Shown in pieces: positions 45,396 to 59,134 of a DNA stretch of 64,000 bases (its first letter is position 1; each line of letters opens with the position of its first letter). Below the pieces are notes generated by a model. The model saw only the letters and a program-made list of their open reading frames with translations, was not told the origin of the DNA and ran no database searches. The DNA is from Podocnemis expansa (Eukaryota; Chordata; Testudines; Podocnemididae): assembly GCA_007922195.1 (NCBI GenBank), contig ML681992.1, positions 35,448,444-35,512,443 of the forward strand, read 5' to 3'. A program made the position numbers and the translations under genes.

Positions 45396-47124
45396 TTGTC
45401 AACATGTGAGGATTTTAAGAGAAATTTATGTAACATTTTAGTGCAGTTTAAGAGGCATCTAGCTCTACATACACACACTCATCTATTAAATCTTCAGGAT
45501 ACAGATAGATTGCAGTCAAAAGCATCATGTAGCTATGCCCTGGATAGTTTTAATTTCACGAGGTCTGGTCTCTGAACAGTGAATCTGCTGCAATGTGGCC
45601 AGTGCTGTGAGTGATTACTTAGGGTCTTGGGCTGGTTTGTACAGCCTGTGCTGAGGTGTGCTCACTGTTCTGGGACCTGAGCTACATAGATTAAGTATAG
45701 TTAGGTGTGCTGGCTCCTTCACATCTGCTGATTGCTGTCTAGACATATGGTTTGTTCCTGCTCTTCCCTGGAGCATCAGTAAGGTATTACCGAGTCTTAG
45801 TTTCAGCTTTTCCTGTGAAAGCTGATATAAATCCACCCTCAAAGAAAAAAGTAGAGAAATTTGACTAAGAATTTTAATTTAAAATGAAGCATTTAACCCT
45901 TTTTTTTCTTCAATAGAAGCTTTCATTTTTATTGTTTTGGAGGAACGTTTACAGACTGCTGTCAACCACCTGGTTAGTTAGTAATTTTGACACAGGACTT
46001 TTGAGATGTAAAATGCTAAATATTTGTCTCATTGCTACAAGTAAGGCTCACTAGCAAGGTAATCACACTACTGATTTATAATCATGGTAGTGGCACAGCA
46101 GACATTATAAACCCATTTTGGGGGATATAAAATCAATCATAAACTTGCTCTGAAATTTGGTTTGGAGTGAACTTGCATATGAATTATTTAACCACTTAAA
46201 ATTGCACTGTTCCTCATCTGTGCCTCAATACTATCACTGCTAAGTATTATTCATTGTTTTTATTTCTTTAAAACATCTTTCTAGCATTAGATGATTCTGA
46301 ATTTTCAGTGCTGCACTCAAGCCACCTGAGGCTATATTTTCTATGAAGTCTTTTCATCTAAGCATTCTTGGGCCTTACTAGTACTGCTTGGGAGGCCTCC
46401 AAAGAAATCCCAAGGTGCTTCAGCAGATGAGGGTAAGGAGTATGGAGGATTACACTCCTGGTATTTAATATGTCTCCTTTCACTTTGTGAACCAAAGTTT
46501 GAGCATGGCCCATTTGCAGAAGATTATTCTACTGGAGATTTTTCATCCCAAGAACAGCATAAAATTGAAAGCCTGACCTTGTGTGATAATTAAGGATCTC
46601 ATTATTCCCTTTGCAAGGGGACAGGTATTAACTCCGGTATTCTATCCGACTTCAAGTTTGGGTTATTACATTCTGCTTAACTAAAATCATTCTTGCATTT
46701 GGAGTAATCATTTGGTTTTCTTTTCTGTCTCAAATTGTTTTTTTTAGGGTTGGTATGCACTATAAAATAGATACGTTAATTTTGAGAGCTGGCTGCATTT
46801 TACTGGTGGTTGAAATGCATCCTTCTGAGTAGGACCCTTAACCTGCAAGGTGCTTGAGTGTCTTCGCAGAGATTCTGAGTGCCCTTGACTCCTGCTGAAG
46901 TTAATGAGAAGAGAAGGCACTCAGCAATTAATGGAACTCGCCAAAAGTGCTTTGAGATTCTTTAGAATTAATAACATCACAAAACTTTACAATGGAATAT
47001 TATTTATTATTTTGGGTTTTGTTTTGCTGATTCCCTACCCTTTGAAAATCAGCCACTGTGCACACATCTTTGACTCATGCAGAGGAATTTCTCTTTACAA
47101 CAATTCTAATACCTAATACTGTAA

Positions 47125-47503
47125 GAGTATGTCTACATCAGCAAAAGTTAGTTCGGACTTTTTAGTTTGTACTAAGAAGTTTGAACTTTGTTCGAACTAA
47201 CCCAAGGTTAGTTTGAACTAACAGTGAACTTCTTAGTTTGAACTAGTTCACTTTGTTAGTTCAAACTAACTGCCTTTGTTCAAACTCATATAATTCAAAC
47301 TAAGGGTTAGTTCGAGTCCAGCTCGCGCTTACTTTGAACTAACGTTGGAACTAAGCACTTAGTCTGAACTAACCAGTGGTGCTAACTAGTTCAAATGAAG
47401 GAATTTCTTAGTTCAAACTGAGGAAAGCCTAGTATGTCTATGGGCTAAATTTGTCTGGATTAAGCCTCCTTAATCTGGACTAACAGCCAGTGTAGACATA
47501 GCC
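47125..47503. mobile_element. Palindromic MITE, family C (copy C3)
   Basis: Ends 'gagtatgtctacatc' and 'gtgtagacatagcc'. The interior consists of TTAGTTYGAACTAA-type words on both strands. Left flank TAA (47122-47124), right flank TAT, a possible mutated 3-bp duplication. Confidence 0.8.
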
Positions 47504-48754
47504 TATGAGGCCAGACAAAAAACTCAATTCTTATTGTCATTATGAAACTGTAACTCATGGTTTTATCAAGTCTATGTGTGCATTAAAAATAGTTTTGAAT
47601 AATAGTTTGTGTGTTCTTAATATAATGTCTAGGGTTCTGATCATGTAATGCAGTCTAGTTTCTTGGGCTCACAGTGCATGCAGGGATCTGTATTGAGCAG
47701 ATCAATGGGCCTAAATTTCTCTTTTCTTCAAGGAACTGTGCTAGTTTGAGTGAAAGGTACTTTTTAAAGAACACTTATTAAATAAGATGGGAGGAAGTTA
47801 CTGTTAGAAATCTTTGGGTTTTTTAAAACTTGAAGTTGAGTTCAGTGAAAGAAATTTAAATTTAAGGTAACTTCTTCAGGTAATTCTTAATAAACAATTA
47901 ACTTCATTTTCCCTCGTTCAGTGGCATGAATTTAGGAAGGAGTATCAGCACTAACTTCGACTTGCTTTGTGTCACAACAGACAGATTGTTAATGAAGGCT
48001 CTCTAATTAGTCCTCAGTTCTATATGTGACAGTTATTTTCCTGGATGAATAAGGAATAATGAGAGATGCTTTTATACAAATGGGAAGTAAGCACTGAGGT
48101 GTGTAATCGGTACAGCTGATCTTATTATGACATTGTTGAGACAGAAGACTTGAGAGGATCTCAAATGCAATTGGTATTTAAACAAATGTTAATCCAAATT
48201 CTGTTCTCATTTTTTGACATTTATAATAGATTTTTCCATCCAGCACCCTGTTACACTTCATGCAACTCAGGGGTTGTACCTGTTTATGCTTGAGGTGAAT
48301 ATTTGCTAATGGGGATTGAATGGCCAGTTATCTAGGTTATCATTTTGACTTCACAACTCACATCCAGATTTGAAACAGAAAATTTTGGAACTTTGTTGTC
48401 CATTTGTAATAGTGGAACAAGCACTTTCTTACAGGCACCTGCCAATGAAATATCTACTCTTCTATTCGGTCTTTCCTGTGAAGACTACACTATGATTCAC
48501 CTCTCCTGACCCACTAACTCTGACTCAAAAATTCCCATTTTGTGTTCCTTGACAAAACAATGTAAACATTGAGATTCTTAGTAGGCCTGAGAGAATGTGG
48601 ACAAATGCCTTACTTTGTGGGCTTGGTACTTGCAGAATTCACAGTACAGTGATGTCTGGTAAGATGTGCATTCAACTGTGTAAGGTATACTGTATGAGTA
48701 TTGGAATATTTGTCTTGTTAAGCTGTCGCTAGCAGTGTAAAGCAGTCAATCTGC

Positions 48755-48865
48755 AATAAAAAGGCCTGATTCTCCTCTTATCCTCACTGATTTTACAGTG
48801 ATGCAATTCCATTGACTTCAGTGACTTTACTCCTGCTTTATACCAGTGTAATAAAGGTGTCATGC
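48755..48865. repeat. Palindromic interspersed repeat (family E)
   Basis: 'aaggcctgattctcctctt', 'ctcactgattttacagtgat', 'attccattgacttcagtgac' and 'tataccagtgtaataaagg'. Related to 25501-25615. This unit is frequent in turtle-type genomes to my knowledge; its class is not clear. Confidence 0.6.
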
Positions 48866-49920
48866 TGCCTGGTATGGGACACAGTTAAGACGTGCAATCT
48901 TCGGTCAGATTGCCAGAAAACAGAAGTGTACCTCAAATTACTAATATGTAGTCTATCATAAGATTTCACCAAGCCAGTAACTAATGTGTAGTTCCAAAAT
49001 ATTATGTTACTTATTATGAGGTCACAGACAGTCTTTTTCAGGCCCTCTTGCTCTTAGGCATCATCCAGACAAACCAGATTTTATGATGAAAGGTGATTAA
49101 AGCCAAAATTAAATTACTCATGAGGCTTTTCCAATTCTAAAGAACCAATATACTGCAGGATCTTACCCAAAATCCACCCTGTTAACCGATCCTTTAGATA
49201 ATAATAACATTTTAGTTTACTACATATCTAGAAAGAAGAGAGTTATTAAAAGGTTAAAATGAATCATATACATTACAGTTGATTTCAGAGTCCGAAGAGC
49301 AGGGTAGCAGCAAAGTTATATCTGCTATCATGCAGTAAGTCTCTCTGATTCATCTCAAATAGTGGGGGTCCTCAGTTCATCATTGAAAACTCCCTTAGTT
49401 AGAAATCACAGTCCAGAGATGTGGAACAGGGATGAGGCAAGGAAGAGGTGTCACTCTCTCCAATTTATACCCCCAGTTCGTGTGCATGGAAAAATACTGG
49501 CTGTAACGTAGGTCTGCTGAGTCACTGGGGCTCCATTGTCCATATGCTTGCTGAGCCTTCCTTGGTATGGTCCCACTAGAAGAACTGATTCTTCTTAATT
49601 GCCCGTCAGCACCTGTCTGATTAGTCTTGATGCAAATCTGTCTTGTTACACAGGAACACATAACAGGTGCACAATACAACTCTGTAACTTCATACACAAT
49701 GGCTATAAACACATTTGGACAGGGCAATAACACTTAGCAGGTTATTACTTTTGCAAGAATACTTTACTAGGTACTCTTTGTACAAGATTTATCACAATTG
49801 AATAAAGTTGGTGACAATAGTGCAGATGATCTCCTTTTACATCACCACAAAAAGGATCAGGTCCAACATGTCAACTCACTGAATACCAGATCAATGGGAA
49901 CCACATTCCTTTGGAGTGAC

Positions 49921-50084
49921 AAGATACATGAGGCAATCTCTCTTTTATTGGATCAACTTCTGTTGTTGAGAGAGACAAGCCTTCTCCTTGTCTCTTTCAC
50001 CAACAGAAGCTGGTCCAATAAAACCTACTTCCTCAGCCATTTTGCTTCTAATATCCTGGGACTAACACAGGTATAACAGCCTTG
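49921..50084. mobile_element. Inverted-arm repeat, family F (copy F1)
   Basis: Left arm 'ttttattggatcaacttctg', 'ttgttgagagagacaagc' and inverted right arm 'cttgtctctttcaccaacag', 'aagctggtccaataaaacc' meet at about 49980. The right side continues 'ctaatatcctgggactaaca'. The palindromic layout mirrors family A, but the central core is deleted here. Probably another PLE-type repeat. Confidence 0.65.
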
Positions 50085-50564
50085 CCTTACAGCATTGTTT
50101 CCCAACCTTTTTGTTTCAAGGACGTTAGTTATCATTGTTACAACTGTGAAGGGCCACCAGTCTCCCCCTCCCAAACCCTTGCAGCCAAGATGGTAGGAGT
50201 TCAATGAGGAGGCTGTTTCCTCACTGATCTCCCATCTCCCTGGCTGCAGCAGGGAAACCACACACATCCTGTAGCCCTGTGTGCTCCACCTGGGTCTCTA
50301 AGCAGTAGTTCCTGTCTTCAGCCAGTGGGTTAGGAGATCAGTGCTCCACTCCCTCAGGCTCCAGTAGGGGCTCCAGCGCCAGTCTTTTTAGCCCCACAGA
50401 AACTTGATCTACCTGGGTCCTTAGGCAGAGCCTCCCTTCTGCAGCCTCTGGGAGTGAAGCCATAGGCCTCTTTGGGAACCACCCCCAAGCCAAAGGTTGG
50501 GAACCATTGCTTTAGATTGACAGCTTGTGTGAATGAAATGGTACATTTAAATAAAATTGTCAAG

Positions 50565-50854
50565 TTCCAAAGGGGCACCCATGTTAGTTTAGTTCAGTAA
50601 AACAAACAAGGAGTCCTGTAGCACTTAAAGACTGAAAATTTATCTATCACATGAACTTCCATCGGAGAAAATCTCACTTTGTCACATGCTTTGAAGATGG
50701 GGGAATTTACAGAATGGGAAGAAATAAATGCAGGGAAGTGTATGTCATGGGATCAGGGAAAGCATATGATGAAGTGGGATTTTCCTTCTATGAAAGCTCA
50801 TGCAATAAATAAATTTGTTAGTCTTTAAGTGCCACAGAACTCCTTGTTTGTTTT
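50565..50854. mobile_element. PLE-type repeat, both arms (copy A9)
   Basis: Outer arm 'ttccaaaggggcacccatg' and 'aaacaaggagtcctgtagc', interior 'ggaatttacagaatggg' and 'gcagggaagtgtatgtc', right arm 'gatgaagtgggattttcc', 'tatgaaagctcatgc' and 'aagtgccacagaactccttg'. The right core reads ATGATGA rather than CTGATGA. Confidence 0.85.
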
Positions 50855-51579
50855 AAATACAATAATCCTCTCAAAATAGTCCTCTATCTCCTTTAATTAA
50901 TGTGTTTGGATTGTACACCATGTCCCATGTGAGGGAAAAGGAGAGATTAACCAAGATGCGCTGTTGCTTTCTATAAGGCAATATTAAGAATTTCCCATGT
51001 TGAAATACTTGGTGCCAGAGGGTACTAGAATGTGTCTCAATCTGGTGAAACAGAGAAGCCATAGATCTGTCTAAACTGGGTATCTGAGCTGGGTTTACAG
51101 TTGTTTTTCATTGCCAGGGACATGCAAAGCAACAAGAATGAACCAGATCTACTCTGAAACCATGCTTTTTGCTCAAGGCAGTAGAGCCTGATGAAGCACG
51201 AAGCCATCTTCAAAGATGCTGTCATTACCTCTTTAGAACCCCCACTCATGGGAACAAGCCAGGTTCCTCTGTAAACAACCTCCGTTGTGTTTTTTTGACT
51301 GAACAGTTCTGAGAAAAAGATCTTGGCATTATTTTTTAAAATGAATTTAAAGCCTATAATGAGGTCTTTTGTCATCATCATAGAATTAAGTTTCTTTCTT
51401 TTTAGTTTATCTTCTGTTCAGTTTTCTGGGAACCCATGATGGCATAATAAGACATAGGAACAACTGATGTCTCTTGGAATCTCCTGGAATAACATTCTTG
51501 TTGCACCAAGTTGCTTGCCATTTGAAGAGTCACAAGCAATCAAAACAGAATTCACATGAGCATCAGAAGCTTTGTTTTA

Positions 51580-51675
51580 ATAGGAGTTGGACTTTGTCCT
51601 ACTTGAAGTCAGGGTTGGACTGGATGACCTCCTGAGGTACCATCCAATCCTAATCTTCTATATTGCTATGCTTTT
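51580..51675 (+). mobile_element. CR1 LINE 3' end
   Basis: 'gggttggactggatgacctc', 'ctgaggtaccatccaatcc' and 'taatcttctatattg' are CR1 terminal phrases. Confidence 0.8.
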
Positions 51676-51789
51676 AGGAGTTCCTGATACAGAGAATAAA
51701 AGGAAACAAACAGAGTTATGCATGTGGATGATTCATTCATTCATTTAGCAGGTGTCTGTCGCCTTATGTCTGGATATATTAGGGAGGAC

Positions 51790-52075
51790 AGAATGGCACA
51801 GTGGCTAAGGCGGGCTGTATCTTAGGAAACATGTTTTAAATGTCTATGACAGGTTTCTTGTGTGACATTGGGTATGTCACTGAATCGCTCTGAGCCTCAA
51901 TTCCCCATCTGTAAAATGGGAATAATACCCACATCTACTGTTTGTTCTATCTATGTGGCTTGCAAATTCCTGGAGGCAGGACTTTCTTATGCTATTTGCC
52001 TTGTAGAACGATGCCTAGGTCTCATCAGGGATTGCTAGTTACTTCTTTACTATAAACGAATACTTTTATGTAGCT
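51790..52075 (+). mobile_element. MIR/CORE-type tRNA-derived SINE, nearly complete
   Basis: Starts with a tRNA-like head ('cacagtggctaaggcgggct', a box A-like sequence), then 'gtgacattgggtatgtcact', 'gaatcgctctgagcctcaa', 'ttccccatctgtaaaatggg' and 'aataatacccacatctac'. The tail 'gcaggactttctta' and 'acgatgcctagg' follows. Confidence 0.75.
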
Positions 52076-52374
52076 TAGCTGAAGAGTAAACACATTTCCA
52101 AAATATGGAGATTACTGTATGACTTACTGCAGCACTGAACTTGCTATCCTGAAAGAACCAGAGCAGAAGACATCCATCTAGTTAAGAATTTAAGTACGTA
52201 GCTACAGGAAAATGTGAGCCAAGAGATTGTTTTACTCTGTGCTCTAAGCATGCCCACATTCAAGCTTGGATTCCTCCATGGTGGGCTGGGAGGGAGTGAA
52301 TTTGGAGGCAAATGCTTGCTACTGAGAACATCCTGTCCTCTGCTATTTTTTTTTCTTCCAGAGATGATTAGTAG

Positions 52375-52475
52375 CATTTTATCTAAATGAGCATAACAGC
52401 TAGGAGCTCCGGACATGGAGCGGTATCCTATTATGCTAGGTGCTGTACAGACACAGAGCAGAAAAATGGTCATTG
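52375..52475 (+). mobile_element. SINE-tail-like relic (family G)
   Basis: 'attatgctaggtgctgtaca' and 'gacacagagcagaaaaatgg' match the family G phrase. Confidence 0.55.
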
Positions 52476-53749
52476 AGCAAACACTCAAGGAGACTGTGCT
52501 GTGGATGTGTGCTATACAATGGGGAAGTGTCTAGTTCTCTTAGGTGACTAGTACTCCTATAAACATTTCAGAACAGTTAAAAGTTCACTTCATTTCTCAT
52601 ACCCTAATTACAGTTTGTATAGAGAGTTATGCAAAAATATTCTCACCATGTACAAACACTGCAAAGAACAACCTCTTCTCCCCCTTTGAACAACTGTTGT
52701 GGGTTTTGTGAAAGCAAAAGGTTTTCACTCTAGTTTCAGTCCTTTGCAAAAATGAAAGGCAGTTTTTGCAAACAGATTATTTTTTTTTCCCATTGGAAGT
52801 TAGCAATGTTTTTCTTTGTAACATATTTGTAATTTTGCTGAATGGGTGGAATGTTGCTGCCATGAATAGCTTCAGTGGCTCCTGGAAGTGATGAAATTTA
52901 AACCTACATCAAATTAATGGACATTTGGAAAAACCCATGTTTTCAAATGTGCATAATAAAAATGAGTATTTTTGTGCAGCCTTTACTGTATAGGAAATTT
53001 TCAAGAAGAGAGATGATAGGTGACCACATCCTGTTGGCTTTTAAATGGGAGTTGGCTGCTTAAGTTACATTTGTATCTCTGGAAGCCCTACTGCTTAAAA
53101 CCCAAACTGTGTAATATCTACATTGTACATGCTGTATAAGCTGTTGATCCTGCTAGAAACTAGCTGAACTGTATAAATAGCTTTAAACAAAAACACTTGG
53201 CACTAATTTGTACTAGTAGCTAAAAATCCAGTCATTATGCTTGTAAAAAATCCACAGCAAGAATCAATGACTCCTCAATGATAAACTGATTTGATACATT
53301 GCAAATAACTTCCCTGTTTGATCCAACTTTACTGTCTTTTAATTTTATTGACGATTTCCTTGGTTTTGTATTGTGAGAGAGGCTAAATAATGGACTGGTC
53401 TGTTAATTTTAAGTGAATAGCTTTGTGTTCTCTAAATACTAAATATGCCTTTAGTGTCATCTTCCTTGAGATAAGAACAGATTTCCTAACTGTTTTTAAA
53501 ATTGTTAAACAGGTTGCAAGGGATCTAAAGGGAAATGGATATCAAATGGTAAAGATGTGTCAAAATCTACCTGTTTTAGAAACAGATGGGATTTGCTTCT
53601 GTAGTCAGACTCTGTATGGAGCTCCCATAAGTGTGCAGAGGATACACTACACTGGTATATCTAAGCAAAATAGAAAAGAATTATTTATGTAATTATACAT
53701 CTGAAATTAGCAACTCGGTATCAGAAATGTGCATATGGCTATAACCATT

Positions 53750-53890
53750 GATCTTAGACTGCAAACTCTTCCAGGCAGTCATGTGCCTATTGATGCTTTC
53801 GTAAAGTGCCTAAAATACCAGAACCCTGACCCAAATCATAGACTCTAGGTACAAGCATAGTATAAGCATTTAATAATAGCAGTAGTAAAC
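53750..53890 (-). mobile_element. SINE-tail-like relic (family G), inverted
   Basis: 'gactgcaaactcttccagg', 'tcgtaaagtgcctaaaata' and 'atttaataatagcag' follow the inverse of family G with its (AAT)n tail. Confidence 0.45.
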
Positions 53891-54145
53891 TGAACAAGCT
53901 ATAACAAAGGGATTGAAGCTGATACATAAAAATATCACTGTGATGAAAGGAATAATGGATACACTTTCATTACAAGCCACACTAGGTGCTCTAGTGTTGT
54001 TCATTATTAAGAATAAGAGAAACTACCTTTAGTTAAGTGCAATTAAAGACTGTGATGCACATAGCAACTTGTCAGAGGTCAGTAACTAAAACACAAGGCG
54101 TATGTTTGAGGTTATGTGAGCAGCCTTTTTGGATTTCAGTAAAGT

Positions 54146-54335
54146 ATGTTCTTCGAGTGCTGTTCAGATGCATTCAATAATAGGTGTCTCCATGCCGGAG
54201 CGCCAGATTGGTCAGAAAACTTTTGTCCCAGCCTGTCAGGAGAGGGTAGGTGGCCTCTGCCCCTCGTGCCACCCGCGGCTATATATACGGCCACCTCCTG
54301 ACCCCTCCTCAGTTTCATTTCTTCCACCTTCTGCG
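54146..54335 (+). repeat. DIRS left inverted terminal repeat
   Basis: Extends from 'gttcttcgagtgctgttcag' to about 'ccccctcctcagtttc'. It contains a TATA-like 'gctatatatacgg' (54280s) that may be the element's promoter. The matching right repeat has 'tatatgtagccg' in inverse. Confidence 0.75.
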
Positions 54336-54417
54336 TTGGATCTGGAACATCCGCTCCTTGCGAACGCAAGCAGCCTGTCCTTTCACAAGCTTTTCGCCCG
54401 ACTGAAAGCAACTCTTC

Positions 54418-56312
54418 ATGGACATAGTTCCACTGCAGGAGCCTTCCATCATCGGGCCGGAACATCGTTCACTGCTGGATATGCCAGGGTTCAAACCCTG
54501 CTCCAAGTGCGGCAAGGCCTTCCACCACGACTACCCCCATGGGAAGTGGCTGTGGTGCCTAGGCACAGACCACCTGGTCTCAGGCTGGTCTCTGTGTCTC
54601 TCCTTTACACCTACGACCATCAAGGAGAGGGAACAATGGTACTGTGCCCTCACCTCAGAGCAGGCTCGGCACTCTCCGTCTAAGGCTTCGTGTTTCTGCT
54701 TGGTGCTGAGACCCAGATCAGCACCGGCACCCCCACGGCACTGTACCGCTGTGGCCACTTCCGCACTACTGCAGTGCTGACTCTGGCACCTCGGCGCCAA
54801 CCCGGCACCTGGGCACCATTCAAGGTCACCCCCGGCACCCTGGCATAGTCTGGTACCACCAGCACCCGGATCACCCTGGCGCCGATCACCTGCATCTCTG
54901 GTGCCACTGGCTCGGTACAGTCCAGCATCACCGGTGCCGAGTTCACCCCAGCACTGGCCACAATCACCCTTGGCACCGCAGACTCGTTACACTCCTGTAC
55001 TGACAAAGCACAAGCCCTCCCAACCAGGCAGTCCCCATTCCCCAGGCGAGGACTCACCACGGGCCTGCTCAGAGTCAGTTCTTGGGCCAACAACTCCCGA
55101 AGCAGTGGAGGCGGCTTGAGCCCTCCTCCTGCTCCCCACACCACCTGCCCCAATCCCAGCTAGAAGGGGCAAGCGGCCTTCACTTCTGAGGCCTGGGTCC
55201 ACTGTGGGCGTTGCTCTCCCTCACCATACAGCCCTCCGTCTTCCACTCCATTGGGCCCCGGTACCGTAGGACCATCCCCATGGCAACATATCACCTTGCC
55301 ATTGCCGGTACCGCCCCTGGACTCTCGCACTCCTTCCCCCGCTCTCAGCCCGGAGGAGGGGCCATTGAGGAGCTCCAAGTGACCTCGGTGCTGCACTTTG
55401 GCACCATTGCCATTCCGCTTCCACCCACAGGAATGGTCCCCCAGGGAGACTCCCTCTCCCTCTCAACGAGCTCCAGGTACCACTCTGTCCCCGGCACTTG
55501 GCTCCTATACGGGGAACCTATCGGTGCACTTTGATTTGCTGCGCCGGGCTACGGCCCATTTACTGATGGAGGTGCAACCCCTTGGTCCCCCTCCAGACAC
55601 CCTCTTCGGGCTGGTCTTTGCCTTGGCAGAACTCCTGACAGTCCCGCTCCACCCGAGCATCTGGGACCTCATGTCCTCCTGGTGGCAGAGTCCAAGCTCT
55701 ATTGCCCCGGTTTTGGACATGGTGAGTGTTAAATACTGGGTCCCTGAGTCAGACTTCCCTTCCCTCACTGATCACCTGGTTCCCCTGAGGGACGTGGTGC
55801 AAATGGCACTTGGCCTGGGCGAGCCCCCTAGTAACCCCCTTCCGTCTTCCAGGGAAGCCAGGGAACTAGACCTCTTGGGCTGTAAGGTCTACTCCTCTTC
55901 ACCCTTCCAGCTACGAGTGGCAAATAACCAAGCCCTGACCAGCAGATATTTGCTGGACATGTGGGAGTCGGTTGTGAAATTCCGACGCTTGCTCCCACCA
56001 GAGGCTAGAGAGGAGTATGATGCTTTTCTAGAGGAAGGTCAGATAATCTCCCAGGACCACCTCCTCTCGGCCCGTGACGTGGTGGATACAGCCACTTGCG
56101 CTATGGCCTCGGTGGTAACTATCTGCCGAGTAGCCTGGCTCAAGGAGGCTAGGGTGCCCCCTACTGCAGAACAGGCGGACCGTGGCCTGCCTTTTGGAGG
56201 GGATGCCCTGTTCCCTCCGGAAACCCTATCGATGGTGGGCACCGTGAGGGACTCCAGAGGTGAGGCCAAATACTTCGTTCTCCTCCCTCCTGGGCCCTTT
56301 CCTCCCCCATAA
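54418..56312 (+). pseudogene. DIRS gag (broken; C-terminal 304 codons intact)
   Basis: The N-terminal piece (54418-54780) carries a zinc-knuckle-like CSKCGKAFHHDYPHG and WLWCLGTDH. The C-terminal piece is a clean 304-codon frame, 55398-56312, with LLGCKVYSSSPFQLRVANNQ, QIISQDHLLSARDVVDTATC and GLPFGGDALFPPETL. These follow the DIRS capsid-like gag as I know it from turtle and other vertebrate copies. The two pieces are in different frames, with at least one frameshift between 54780 and 55398. Frames on the opposite strand in the same region are shadows. The 304-codon frame is the longest of the window. Confidence 0.75.
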
Positions 56313-56329
56313 ACCTCTTGGGGCAACAC

Positions 56330-59030
56330 CTTCCCCTTCTAATGCCACTTCTCTCATCACCATGGGGATTCAGACGAACCTTCCCCTCCCACCCCGGCAT
56401 CCTGTTGCTGTGGTGCTGAGACCTCTCCAAGCTCTCACCTGTAAGGAAGGCGCTGGCCCATTTGGTTGCCACCCCATTCTCTAGATATCTGGGATGCAAT
56501 AAGACTCCAGTGCACCCTCGGTGTGGGCGGTTGGTGTCCCTTCCATCCTCTTGGGGGGATCGGGATTTATCAGGACCCTTTCGTCCTCTCCCAATACTGT
56601 AAACTCGGACACACTAATTCTGGCCGTTTACTCTCCTCAACCTCGAGGGAATGCGTGCCACATCAACCAAGCCCTCTGCCCGTTGGTACATCTATACCGA
56701 GGTCCACTCCTAGACATCCTAGACGTTACTCCAGCATTTATGGTAGATCTGCCCCTCCTGCCCCTCTTTCAGGTACCCTTTGACTGACAACTGCTGCACT
56801 GGTAAGTGACAGAACGGGTCTTGACAGGAATGAGAAGCGCGTCTCGTAGTAGCCCCAGCCACTGCTGCAGAGGCTCCGACACGTGCAGACACAACACTCT
56901 AAGGATGCAGAACCACTCCTGCTCACCCAAAGACTCTACATCAGGTAGGATGCATGCTCGTTCCTGGGTCGGAGAGAGAACCCCTCCCCTTGCTAGCATA
57001 CCATTGACACGCTGGATAGGCTAGCTCCACTGAGGCTTTCGGCACCTCTGTGCTAGACGGGAACCTCCACTACTCCAACCTCCAAGCGGGACACGTCTCA
57101 CATCATTACGGCGGTTCTTAGCCTCCAGGGAAGGCCAAGGCAGGGTGGTCCAACCCCTGTCACCCTATATCCTCCCCTTCTTGCGGAATCTGAGGCTTTG
57201 CAACAGCCCCTTTCCCTTGCGGGCAACCTTGGCCACCCTATCCTGGGAATTCCTGCCTTGGGCTCACCCTACCAGAAGTGGGGTAAGCCTTCTCGCATAC
57301 TCCCCTCCTTTCCCCCCTTTTCACTCTCTAAGCAGAGACCTAGCATACCTGATGCAAAACTTTCTGGATCAGGGCACTTAAGGAGTTGGAGTCAACGTCA
57401 CGTTTATCATTGGCAAGGAACAGCAGTGGGAGTACTTATCCTGGACCTCCCGCATCAGAGCCTGCTTTTTCTGCGGCATCAGCCCCCTACATAGCCGGTG
57501 CAATACCGCAATCTGGGCATGGAAGCCCCTCCACCGAGTTGCTCGTGCCTGCCCACCCTAGCCCCCTGCCCTTCAGTCTCACGTATCCCGGCAGAATATA
57601 TATAAAGTAGATAGAGGAAGGCAGGTCAATGTCTCCTGTTTTCCGAAGTACCTAGAATCTCAGAGGCTTATACCCTCCACGAGGAATACCATCGGTTTTC
57701 ATCTGGCTGGAAATAACCCTACACATGGGTTCTCTAAACCCAGGGTACCTTGGTGATGCCACATCTGACACTTTGTGAGCAACTCCACTTCTTATGTGCT
57801 CGGAAGGTGACTCATCCTTCCTATGGCAACCGTACTTTGGGGGCAGTTCTGTCTCCACCTACTTTGTCCCTGCTATGCATGTAGGTGCAATGTAGCTGCG
57901 GCATGGTTCTTCACCAACGGTGCCCTAGGCACGCGAGATCATATTACTACTATTGGATCTCTACGAGCCTTTGGCCACCCCGATGGTGTGGCCAAGTGAC
58001 AGTTTGCATTGTTCCCCGCCTCCCCATCTTTCCTTCTTCATATACCCCTGTCATTTGGGCAATCTTTGTGATGCTGGAACCCCATGGGATTACAGGCCAA
58101 ACAATGTGAGCTCGTATGCTACTGAGGCACTTTTAGGTACCAAACCATCAGTACCACCTAAGGCCATCATGCCACCTTGTGAGTGCTAGTGTCCTGGAGG
58201 ACATCCTCAAGAAAAAAACCCAACCCCTAACAGCCCCGGTTTTCAGTTCCATACACAGCTGGAAGCGTGTGCTTGCGCAATAGCTTAGGGTTCTCCAGCC
58301 GACATGCCATGTGCAGCTCACCGCACCTCTCTTGCCTTCAGTTTTTGGGTACTGGCTCAAAGTGCCTTCCTCAGACCTTTCTTGTTTGAACACGGGATCC
58401 CCCTCCTTTTTTTCCCAGCACATCTATGCAATTTAGCCCAGGCCCCCTCAGGGGCTGGTCGTGGCTAGACCAGGGGATAAGCTTCAATCCTCCGGTGACT
58501 GTCTGCATAGTCCGCAGCCGTCATGGCTAGGCCGCAACCCTTTGGCTCCTGGCTCAGGCTTGATGTGCTCTGTTCATGGGATAATATTCCCTTCTTCCTT
58601 TGCTTCCTGTGTGGGCTACGGACAATATCGCTAATCCCGTACCCACTGGACTCCAGCATCTCCTTACAGCTCATGCTGGACAGTCTTATGACCAGACACT
58701 TATTCTCTAGTCCCACTCCTCATGCTATACCACTTAAGTATAGCAGCCAAATGCAACCCTATGTTGTCATGTTGCGTTCTTCATCTTCGCCATGGTGACC
58801 TTGGTCCGTCCTGTCCTCACACATCTGCCTCGGTGGGGTTGGACCTACCCCTAACTTTGGGTTGGCCCACAATTATTGATTCTTCTGCGCCATGCCAGGA
58901 GCCTAGTTTACCTCCCAGCTCTGGTTAGAGTCGTGCTCACTGGGCCTCTTCCCATCTGGGGTGTGTTTTTCGCTATGCTGAAGGCGGAAGAGCCACCTCC
59001 ACCCGCCATCCATCAGCATGGCTAGTAGTC
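56330..59030 (+). other. DIRS interior without recognisable pol
   Basis: GC-rich sequence with open frames of only 60-105 codons on both strands. I looked for the reverse transcriptase and tyrosine recombinase expected after gag and did not recognise any. It is either strongly decayed, or unrelated sequence captured by the element. Confidence 0.5.
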
Positions 59031-59130
59031 ACCTATTACTGAATGCATCTGAGCAGCGCTCGAAGAAGAACGCTGGGTTACTCACCAGTAACCATCCTTC
59101 TTAGAGATGGGCTGCTTGGATCCATTCAGG
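59031..59130 (+). repeat. DIRS internal complementary region
   Basis: 'actgaatgcatctgagcagc' and 'gctcgaagaagaacg' (59038-59071) are the reverse complement of the element's left end. 'ccttcttagagatgggctgc' and 'ttggatccattca' (59096-59127) match the reversed right end. This double complementarity is the expected template for joining the ends of a DIRS circle. Confidence 0.8.
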
Positions 59131-59134
59131 TCCC

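Noticed and set aside
45901..45980. Exon-like segment: pyrimidine tract, 'cttcaatag', about 56 open bases, then 'ctggttagt'
   Set aside because: It could splice to exon 3 in frame, but the peptide does not match GUCY1A2, whose next exon should start LKFEEIQ. Treated as a chance or cryptic exon.
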